From: Peribacillus frigoritolerans
GTDB lineage: Bacteria; Bacillota; Bacilli; Bacillales; DSM-1321
Length of the DNA stretch: 64,000 bases
Reading direction: 5' to 3'
NCBI GenBank assembly: GCA_030562215.1
Contig: JAUPFL010000001.1
Location: 248,001 to 312,000, forward strand
The position numbers were made by a program, and so were the translations under genes. The notes beneath the pieces were generated by a model. That model did no database searches, was not told where the DNA came from, and saw nothing but the letters and a program-made list of their open reading frames with translations. Positions 57,446 through 64,000 of this stretch are shown piece after piece. Within the stretch, counting starts at the first letter, position 1; each line of letters begins with the position of its first letter.

Positions 57446-58240
57446 ATGTCTGCAGTTTTTTCTTTTAAAACCGTTCCAGCTGATTTCAGAATCCGCTCCC
57501 TTTCCGCCGACTGTCCGCCAAGCCTCCTCGCCGGTTAGCGGCTCCGGGGTCTTGGCTAGCCAGTTATTCGGCAGGAGTGTCGCTCATTTCTTCCATCCAT
57601 TAAGGGTTATAGTAAAAAACATGAAGGATAACCTAGATTCGAAGAAATCGCGTTTGCCTGCAGTTTTTTCTTGAAAAAGTTCCAGCTGATTTCAGAAATC
57701 CGCTCCCTTTCCGCCGACTGTCTGCCAAGCCTCCTCGCCGGTTAGCGGCTCCGGGGTCTTGGCTAGCCAGTTATTCGGCAGGAGTGTCGCTCATTTCTTC
57801 CATCCATTAAGGGTTACAGTAAAAAAACATGAAGGATAACCTAGATTCGAAGAAATCGCGTTTGCCTGCAGTTTTTTCTTGAAAAAGTTCCAGCTGATTT
57901 CAGAAATCCGCTCCCTTTCCGCCGACTGTCTGCCAAGCCTCCTCGCCGGTTAGCGGCTCCGGGGTCTTGGCTAGCCAGTTATTCGGCAGGAGGGTCGCTC
58001 ATTTCTTCCATCCATTAAGGGTTACAGTAAAAAACATGAAGGATAACCTAGATTCGAAGAAATCGCGTTTGCCTGCAGTTTTTTCTTAAAAAAGTTCCAG
58101 CTGATTTCAGAAATCCGCTCCCTTTCCGCCGACTGTCTGCTAAGCCTCCTCACCAAGCGCCTTTAGTGTCTCGGCTACCCAGTTATTCGACAGGAGTCTC
58201 GCAAAATTTCTTCCATCCTAAAAAACTATGAAGGATAATC
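57446..58240 (+). repeat. tandem array of four GC-rich type B repeats
   Basis: Units at about 57,446-57,640, 57,641-57,848, 57,849-58,055 and 58,056-58,240, period 207-208 bp. Each has TGCAGTTTTTTCTT, CCAGCTGATTTCAGAAATCC, CTCCTCGCCGGTTAGCGGCT, GGGTCTTGGCTAGCCAGTTA and AGGAGTGTCGCTCATTTC. The first three are almost identical; the fourth has drifted. No protein coding is seen. The stretch 57,241-57,445 shows only promoter-like AT sequence. Confidence 0.9.
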
Positions 58241-58380
58241 TAGTTTACTTTCAAAATTTTGGTTCGGGGCGAGATCAATTCGAAACTCCTTTTGCCGGAA
58301 AATTGATGGAACCGCCAGACTGTAGTCGAATTTGAGAAGAAGCGCCAGTTTCCCTACAATATTTCTTAAAAAGGAAGTTC

Positions 58381-58503
58381 CAGTGATTGGAACGTAAGGT
58401 ACGAGACTCCTGCGGGAAAAGCGTGGCCAAGGGAGACCCCGCAGGCGAGCGCCGAGGAGGCTCCCGGACCGCCCGCGGAAAGCGAGTGCCTGGAGTGGAA
58501 ATC
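58381..58503 (-). repeat. GC-rich repeat, type A, inverted copy
   Basis: GGTACGAGACTCCTGCGGGA, GGGAGACCCCGCAGGCGAGC and CCGCCCGCGGAAAGCGAGTG match the 3-kb copies in opposite orientation. It interrupts the type B series. Confidence 0.85.
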
Positions 58504-58508
58504 ATTAA

Positions 58509-58690
58509 ACATACCTCCTTCCAGAAATCCGCTCCCTTTCCGCGGACTGTCTAAAACCAAGCCTCCTACCGGTAAACGGCTTTGGGGTCTTCGGAGCCAG
58601 CTATTTAGCAAGAGTGTCGCTCATTTCTTCCATCCTTTAAGGATTACTGTAAAAAATATGAAGAATAAGCTAGTCTTGTTTAAGATTATG
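58509..58690 (+). repeat. GC-rich repeat, type B, fifth copy of the cluster
   Basis: CAGAAATCCGCTCCCTTTCC, GGACTGTCTAAAACCAAGCC and GTGTCGCTCATTTCTTCCAT; more diverged than the array. Confidence 0.8.
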
Positions 58691-58731
58691 GTTCGGGGTG
58701 GGACCAATCCACCCCTTTAGTCGACAAACTG

Positions 58732-58758
58732 AAAAAAACACACCTAAGGGTGTTTTTT
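58732..58758 (-). terminator. terminator of bioB
   Basis: AAAAACACACC and GGTGTTTTTT pair around TAAG, just past the bioB stop on the minus strand. Confidence 0.85.
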
Positions 58759-58786
58759 AGTTTTCCTCAATAATCATCTTTTTCAA

Positions 58787-59779
58787 TTAAAGGGCACATT
58801 CTTCAATTTCAAATCCCAGGTCTTCGATGATTCCCCAGTCCGCTGTGGGTTCTTGACCAGCTGTCGTTAAATAGTCGCCGACGAAGATGGAATTGGCTGC
58901 ATAAAGTGCCATGGGCTGCATGGAACGGAGATTGACCTCACGACCGCCGGCCAGACGGATTTCTTTACTCGGATTAACGAATCTCATCATCGAAATCAAT
59001 TTCAGGCATTTAGTGGGGGTCAACTCGGAAGTTCCCTCAAGCGGCGTTCCGTCAATTGCATTGAGAAAATTACAAGGAATGGAATCTGCATCAAGGCTGC
59101 GTAAGGATAGAGCGATTTCAACCGCTTCCGCTTCTGATTCGCCCATACCGAAAATGGCGCCAGAGCATGGGGACATTCCGGCTTCTTTCACAGCTTCAAC
59201 AGTATCTACCCGGTCTTCGTATGTATGTGTCGATGTAATTTTGCTGTAGTTTTCCTGTGATGTATTCAAGTTGTGGTTATAGCGATGAACGCCTGCTTCC
59301 GCTAATTTACCGGCATGTTCCTCATTTAGGAAACCTAAACAGCAGCAGATTTTAAGATCCGTCGTTTCGCGGATTTCTTTTACCGCTTCAATGACATGAT
59401 CGATCTCCCTGTTGGTCGGACGACGGCCAGAAGCAACGATGCAATAAGTGCCCGCCTTGCGACGAATTGATTCTTGTGCTCCCTCGACAATCTTTTCCTT
59501 AGTCAGCCAAGCATATTTATCAATCGGGGCTTCCGAGACGATCGACTGTGAGCAGTAGCCGCAATCCTCGGGACATAATCCTGATTTCGTATTGATGATC
59601 ATATTCAATTTAACCTTTTTCCCATAATGATGCTTGCGTATGAGATAGGCTGCATTCAGAATTTCCAAAACCTCTTCGTCTGGGGCTTGTACGATGGATA
59701 ATGCCTCTTCCTCCGTCACTTTATATCCTTTGATAACGTTCTCCGCTAACATCTTCCAATCCCTTACCAATGTTTCCAA
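58787..59779 (-). CDS. bioB: biotin synthase
   Basis: 330 residues, radical SAM enzyme that inserts sulfur into dethiobiotin. Cluster motif CPEDCGYCSQS (CxxxCxxC, residues 62-69); further ligands in CCCLGFL, and the second-cluster motif PCNFLNAIDGTPLEG and RLAGGREVNLR. Full length and intact. Divergent from bioY-bioD-bioA with two BirA boxes between. Long leader of about 240 nt. Confidence 0.97.
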   Translation of the reverse strand: METLVRDWKMLAENVIKGYKVTEEEALSIVQAPDEEVLEILNAAYLIRKHHYGKKVKLNMIINTKSGLCPEDCGYCSQSIVSEAPIDKYAWLTKEKIVEGAQESIRRKAGTYCIVASGRRPTNREIDHVIEAVKEIRETTDLKICCCLGFLNEEHAGKLAEAGVHRYNHNLNTSQENYSKITSTHTYEDRVDTVEAVKEAGMSPCSGAIFGMGESEAEAVEIALSLRSLDADSIPCNFLNAIDGTPLEGTSELTPTKCLKLISMMRFVNPSKEIRLAGGREVNLRSMQPMALYAANSIFVGDYLTTAGQEPTADWGIIEDLGFEIEECAL

Positions 59780-60023
59780 ACCTATCCCTCTTTTCTTTTA
59801 TTGTGTGCCGAATCGCCATTCCTTGAAAAAGAACATAACCCGTTCGGTTCTCCGCACATAAAACGGATGATATCTAGTAATAGACCTGCTTCTTGCAACC
59901 TGCTGCTCCAGCCGCGGGTGTCCCCATCACCAATCCACTTTCCCCTCCAACCAACCGGTCGTATATGCACCATCAACCTCAATGGGCAATTAACATTTAG
60001 CAGTATCAATGAAGCGACAATAT
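59780..60023 (-). other. bioB leader, possibly structured
   Basis: About 240 nt between the BirA box and the bioB start. On the minus strand it contains self-complementary pieces (GGTGATGGGGACACC; CGGCTGGAGCAGC) and GAACCGAACGGGTTATGTTC followed by TTTTTC (59,826-59,850), a terminator-like element. Small frames through it lack coding character. Confidence 0.4.
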
Positions 60024-60053
60024 TTGTTAACCCAAAATACATTAAGTTAACAT
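60024..60053. promoter_or_regulatory. BirA operator at bioB
   Basis: TTGTTAAC and GTTAACAT are inverted arms around 14 bases (with CC after the left arm), matching the BirA box TTGTTAACC-N14-16-GGTTAACAA closely. Confidence 0.85.
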
Positions 60054-60153
60054 ATCGATAGAATAATAACATACAAACAAAATATTATTCAATGGTCTTT
60101 TTTCAATATTTTCCTGGTTCGTCCTTTAAATCGTAAGGAAGCTCGCACTTCAT

Positions 60154-60184
60154 ATGTTAACTAAACTATAAATTAGTTGACATA
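60154..60184. promoter_or_regulatory. BirA operator at bioY
   Basis: ATGTTAAC and GTTGACAT arms separated by 14-15 bases lie before bioY. The right arm includes a TTGACA -35 element, so biotinyl-AMP-bound BirA would block RNA polymerase. Confidence 0.82.
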
Positions 60185-60252
60185 TAAAATGGGAATCAGG
60201 CAAACTAATAGTGGGCATTCTGCAGAGCCATTTCAAAAAGGGGGTTAAAAAT

Positions 60253-60837
60253 ATGAAAACAAGGACGATTTCTTATGTGGCCCTTTTTACCGCGTTAACT
60301 GCCATTGGCGCCTTTATTAAGATACCTATCCCTTACATACCATTCACACTGCAAATTCTGGCAGTCTATTTGGCAGGCGCATTATTGGGGCCCAGGCTTG
60401 GGATGCTCAGTCAGTTATGCTACGTCTTGATCGGACTTATCGGGGTACCTGTGTTTGCTGAAGGCGGGGGATTCGGCTATATATTCAAACCCACTTTCGG
60501 CTATTTGCTCGGATATATACTGGGAGCCTATGTAAATGGATGGCTGATCAACCGGTTTTCCCTCTCCACGATTCGTTCCATATTCTTTGCTAATGCTGCC
60601 TCTTTGCTGACAGTTTACTTTTTCGGCTGTATCTGGCTGTATGGTGCGATGAAGTGGATTGTGGAAACGCCGCTTTCCATCAGCCATACGATTCTTTACG
60701 GCTTCTTATTACCTGTACCCGGTGATTTAATGCTATGCATTCTATGTGCTGTCATCATTCAGCAAGTACGGCCGCGCATTGCAAGATATATAAACATAAA
60801 GGAGCTGAATCATCCATGGGCCAAGCCTACTTTATAA
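60253..60837 (+). CDS. bioY: biotin transporter BioY
   Basis: 194 residues from ATG 60,253 (AAAGGGG before). Substrate-binding S-component of biotin ECF transport, five to six spans: VALFTALTAIGAFIKI, PYIPFTLQILAVYLAGALLG (biotin-binding loop), GGGFGYIFKPTFGYLLGY and FGCIWLYGAMKWI. It works with a shared energising module elsewhere. First gene of bioY-bioD-bioA, under BirA. Confidence 0.95.
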   Translation: MKTRTISYVALFTALTAIGAFIKIPIPYIPFTLQILAVYLAGALLGPRLGMLSQLCYVLIGLIGVPVFAEGGGFGYIFKPTFGYLLGYILGAYVNGWLINRFSLSTIRSIFFANAASLLTVYFFGCIWLYGAMKWIVETPLSISHTILYGFLLPVPGDLMLCILCAVIIQQVRPRIARYINIKELNHPWAKPTL

Positions 60838-61523
60838 CCGGAACTGGCACGGATATTGGAAAGACCATCGTAACGAGTGCACTCTATCTGTCTCTTCAAA
60901 CATTGGGAAAAAGCGTCACGATATTCAAACCATTTCAAACTGGAATCAATGAGGAAAATAATACATACCCGGATATATCTTGGTTTGAGCAGGAACTCGG
61001 TGTAAAGGAATCAGGGTTTTATACACTGGAACCCGAAACCTCCCCACATTTGGCGATTAAATTAACCGGCAGTCTTATCGATGAGAAGAAAGTCGTGGAA
61101 AGGGTCCATGAACTTGAGGAAATGTATGACATCGTATTGGTCGAGGGAGCTGGCGGATTGGCTGTGCCGCTTATTGAACGGACGGAAGGTTTCTATATGA
61201 CGGCGGATTTCATAAGGGATTGCGGCATGCCTGTCCTCTTCGTATCCACAAGCGGTTTAGGGGCGATTCATGATGTCGTGACGACCCATTCTTATGCCCA
61301 AATCCATGAAATAAACGTGAAAACCATTTTGTATAATCATTACCGGCCAGAAGATCGAATTCATCAAGATAATATCGAAACCATTGAAAAGCTGACTGGG
61401 CTGACTGGCCTCGCCTGCATTCCAACAATGGCCGATGTTAGAAAAGACTTGAGGATCTGCATCCTTGATTTGCTTGGTGATCAAGAATATACCCAACAAC
61501 TGAAAGAGGTGTTCGAAGCATGA
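60816..61523 (+). CDS. bioD: dethiobiotin synthetase
   Basis: 235 residues from ATG 60,816 (AAAGGAG 9 bases before), overlapping bioY by 22 bp. P-loop TGTGTDIGKTIVTSAL (residues 7-22), KPFQTGI with substrate lysine, and VEGAGGLAVPL. It makes dethiobiotin from DAPA, CO2 and ATP. Its stop overlaps the bioA start (ATGA). Confidence 0.95.
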   Translation: MGQAYFITGTGTDIGKTIVTSALYLSLQTLGKSVTIFKPFQTGINEENNTYPDISWFEQELGVKESGFYTLEPETSPHLAIKLTGSLIDEKKVVERVHELEEMYDIVLVEGAGGLAVPLIERTEGFYMTADFIRDCGMPVLFVSTSGLGAIHDVVTTHSYAQIHEINVKTILYNHYRPEDRIHQDNIETIEKLTGLTGLACIPTMADVRKDLRICILDLLGDQEYTQQLKEVFEA

Positions 61524-62902
61524 ACAGTCAGGATTTAGAACAATGGGATAAGGAATATGTATGGCATCCGTTCACGCAAATGAAAACGTATCGGGAAAGT
61601 AAACCGCTGATCATCGAACGCGGCGAAGGCAGTTACCTGATTGATGCGGATGGCAAACGCTACCTCGACGGCTATGCTTCATTATGGGTGAATGTGCACG
61701 GGCATAACGAGCCGGAATTAAACGGCGCCCTAATTGAACAAGTGAATAAAGTCGCGCACTCGACGCTGCTGGGATCTGCGAATGTACCATCGATCTTACT
61801 GGCGAAAAAACTGGCAGAGATCACTCCTGGTTCTTTATCGAAAGTCTTTTACTCCGACACGGGATCTGCTGCTGTGGAAATCGCCCTTAAAGTCGCTTAT
61901 CAATATTGGCAGAATATCGATCCCGTCAAGCATCAGAGTAAAAACAAATTCGTCTCCCTTGACGAAGCATACCATGGCGATACTGTCGGAGCCGTTAGTG
62001 TGGGCGGAATGGATCTATTCCATAGAATCTTTAAGCCACTCTTATTTCAACGGATTTCCGCCCCTTCACCATATGCCTATCACATGACTGAATATGGAGA
62101 TCAGGAAGCCGTGAAAAACCATTGCTTGAAGGAACTGGAAAAGTTACTGCAGAAACAATCAGAGGAAATTGCAGGATTGATCATCGAGCCGCTCGTGCAG
62201 GGCGCGGCAGGCATCATAACCCATCCCCAGGGCTTTTTGAAAGGGGTCGAGCAATTATGCAAAAAGTACAATATCCTCTTGATTTGTGACGAGGTGGCCG
62301 TAGGGTTCGGTCGCACCGGAACAATGTTTGCCTGCGAACAGGAAGACGTCGTCCCCGATATCATGTGTATGGGCAAAGGGATCACCGGGGGATATATGCC
62401 ACTCGCCGCAACGATCATGAACGAGCAGATCTTTCAATCCTTCTTGGGTGAACGGGAAGAACATAAAACCTTCTATCATGGTCACACCTATACAGGAAAC
62501 CAGCTTGCCTGTGCACTGGCCCTGAAGAATATCGAGCTGATGGAAAGCCGCAATCTCATTGAAGACATCCAGAAAAAATCAAAATACCTATCACAAAGAC
62601 TGCAAGCGCTATACGAACTTCCGATAGTCGGCAATATCCGCCAGCGCGGCTTCATGATTGGAGTGGAAATCGTTAAAGACCGCCAAACAAAAGAAACGTT
62701 CACACTCCAAGAGAATGTCGTTTCCGAAATCATCCATACAGCACGGGAAAATGGCCTGATCATCCGGGAACTTGGTCCAGTCATCACGATGATGCCGATC
62801 CTTTCCATGTCAGAAAAGGAACTCGATTTCATGGTCGAAACCGTCTACCGTGCCATTCAGGAAGTCTCCATTCACAAAGGATTGATTCCAGCAGCTAACT
62901 GA
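61520..62902 (+). CDS. bioA: adenosylmethionine-8-amino-7-oxononanoate aminotransferase
   Basis: 460 residues, class III PLP aminotransferase of biotin synthesis. N-terminal HPFTQMKTY is the BioA hallmark; SDTGSAAVEIALK binds phosphate; PLP lysine in MCMGKGITGGYMPLAA; LICDEVAVGFGRTG holds the PLP Asp. Makes DAPA from KAPA. bioF, bioW and bioI are not in the window. Confidence 0.96.
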   Translation: MNSQDLEQWDKEYVWHPFTQMKTYRESKPLIIERGEGSYLIDADGKRYLDGYASLWVNVHGHNEPELNGALIEQVNKVAHSTLLGSANVPSILLAKKLAEITPGSLSKVFYSDTGSAAVEIALKVAYQYWQNIDPVKHQSKNKFVSLDEAYHGDTVGAVSVGGMDLFHRIFKPLLFQRISAPSPYAYHMTEYGDQEAVKNHCLKELEKLLQKQSEEIAGLIIEPLVQGAAGIITHPQGFLKGVEQLCKKYNILLICDEVAVGFGRTGTMFACEQEDVVPDIMCMGKGITGGYMPLAATIMNEQIFQSFLGEREEHKTFYHGHTYTGNQLACALALKNIELMESRNLIEDIQKKSKYLSQRLQALYELPIVGNIRQRGFMIGVEIVKDRQTKETFTLQENVVSEIIHTARENGLIIRELGPVITMMPILSMSEKELDFMVETVYRAIQEVSIHKGLIPAAN

Positions 62903-62907
62903 TACAC

Positions 62908-62942
62908 AAAGAACCGGAAGAGCAGGGCTCACCCGGTTCTTT
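62908..62942 (+). terminator. terminator of bioY-bioD-bioA
   Basis: AAAGAACCGG and CCGGTTCTTT pair around 15 bases, then CCTTTC. Confidence 0.8.
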
Positions 62943-63128
62943 CCTTTCTTCACAAATGCACTTTAGAATTACGGAGTACATATGCTCATTATCTTCCATT
63001 GTCTGCACGGCTAAAATCATCATTAGCCTCTTTTTCAGTTTTACAAACCTATTAGATTAACCTAGATATTTTTAATATTTTTGGGTATTTCTGCTATAAT
63101 CAGGGTAAAAGGAAAGAGGTGAACCGTT

Positions 63129-64000
63129 TTGTCAGGCATAGAAAAAGCGTATGATTCCCCTACCAGAAAGGACTGGATCAGGACTTTTTATACTTTTGCT
63201 TATATAAGTCTGCTCATTCTAATAATCGTCTCTGGAATTATTCGCTATTTTCAGGCACCTGCCGGTAATATTCAAGAGTCGAAACAGGAACAAACAAGTA
63301 AAAGGGAAAAAGTAAAGGAAAGTAAAGTCATTGAAAAGGATCCCACCGTTACATCACTGGTTTTAAAACCATTAGCGGAATCACCAAAAGCAAAAATCAT
63401 CTTTGAACATGTCGGTTACTTTTTAATCCTGCTATTCCTTTTTATACTTATACCAATCCCGCTATTGAGCGTTAAAAGATTTAAATTCATGACCCTCGAA
63501 GTTGAAAGAGAATCTCAAGCCATTGAGGTAGCTAGGAATTTGACCATTCAACAAGATAAATTCGGACTCCTCTCTTACTGGTTAAAAGAGGATTTTAAAT
63601 CATTGTTTTTAGAAGTTGAAAGGGATAATACAAGTTATAAGGACTTTCTTGAAGAAATGCTCTTTTACATGAGAGATCACTATAAAAATAATTGGGACTC
63701 CCATTTTGAATTTGATATAGTGACGGAAACCAAGTTTAAACAGAATTATTCGGCTCTAAACTTGTTAAAAATCTCTTCCCTCTGCAAAAGTGAAAGGAAT
63801 CGGGCTTCCTATCAATAAAGAGAATGATAGATACATACACTTTAAAAACTTTATGATCCATACAATTAACGTCGAAGAAAATCTTCTGACTGAGGAAGAA
63901 TGCTTAATTACGTATGTGATTGTCCTAAAGAGCTATCGAACCATTTTTGATGAATATGACGGCCATTTAGTATCAGGCCTAGCTTCATTAACATATGAAT
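63129..64000 (+). CDS. two-span membrane protein of unknown function (frame broken once, runs off window)
   Basis: Starts at TTG 63,129 (AAAGAGGTG before it). A span at about residues 22-40 (FAYISLLILIIVSGIIRYF), a Lys/Glu-rich loop, a second span at about 95-115 (YFLILLFLFILIPIPLL), then a cytoplasmic, helical domain (VEVARNLTIQQ-like; EDFKSLFLEVERDNTSYKDF). One A is missing near 63,770; after repair the frame continues SLPSAKVKGIGLPINKEND and runs to the edge of the window. No family recognised. Confidence 0.6.

Noticed and set aside
57446-58240. Regular tandem repeats as a CRISPR array
   Set aside because: Units are about 207 bp and identical throughout, with no short repeat and variable spacer, and no cas genes are near.
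57418-58700. GC-rich clusters as insertion sequences
   Set aside because: No transposase, no terminal inverted repeats and no target duplication were seen.
60735-60816. Earlier start for bioD
   Set aside because: The extra residues overlap bioY in another frame and precede the P-loop start MGQAYFITGTGTD, which has its own AAAGGAG site.

Overview
The window looks like chromosome from a low-to-mid-GC, endospore-forming Bacillaceae, most likely the Peribacillus (Bacillus simplex/frigoritolerans) group. The basis is gene content (KtrAB with a c-di-AMP riboswitch, an RsbR paralogue, YwnA/YwnB, BdbCD, YhgE/Pip, a YtrA-type operon, a KDG operon, BirA-controlled bio genes), Bacillus-style ribosome binding sites, and GC-rich intergenic repeats. 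The species is inferred, not shown. No phage, IS element, CRISPR array, tRNA or rRNA was seen. One caution governs the annotation: about 29 genes are out of frame at about 42 places. Nearly every break is one base missing from a short homopolymer (39 apparent losses, 3 apparent gains), and repairing it restores the family length. I read these as sequencing or assembly slips and give each such gene its whole span. Layout. 0-8.6 kb: two drug-type ABC exporters, each divergent from its own TetR regulator, a GntR/UTRA regulator, a triplicated GC-rich repeat, PepD and a VanZ-like protein. 8.6-17.7 kb: an MFS transporter behind a compact T-box-like leader, KtrB-KtrA behind a c-di-AMP riboswitch, an RsbR-type STAS protein, a methyltransferase, a PhzF-type isomerase and galE. 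17.7-22.4 kb: a cell-surface polymer locus of galE, a giant TagF-GT4 fusion with four GW/SH3-like modules inside it, and gtaB. 22.8-25.5 kb: a redox island (ywnB-like, bdbC, bdbD, ywnA-like Rrf2 regulator) whose three promoters share an operator-like half-site. 25.5-31.3 kb: a secreted glucosaminidase with nine SH3b repeats, a Mn2+-type (yybP-ykoY) riboswitch, a YrzF-like kinase, a lipoprotein, and an SRPBCC/ArsR pair with two palindromic operators. 31.3-46.3 kb: YhgE/Pip with an Rrf2 regulator, thioredoxin-like protein, gene remnants, CppA/VOC protein, pentapeptide protein, small membrane proteins, MarR-MFS, a YtrA-type GntR/ABC operon, an AAA ATPase and GrpB/YdbC-like genes. 46.4-51.7 kb: a ketodeoxygluconate (pectin/uronate) catabolic locus, kdgK-kdgT divergent from kduI-kduD-kdgR, with palindromic operators and a cre site between; the KDPG aldolase is absent. 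51.7-58.8 kb: a second GrpB, small envelope proteins, a lone modA, an operon of NodB deacetylase, DedA and a GT28-type glycosyltransferase, then a tandem array of GC-rich repeats. 58.8-64 kb: bioB divergent from bioY-bioD-bioA with two BirA boxes, and an incomplete membrane protein running off the end.
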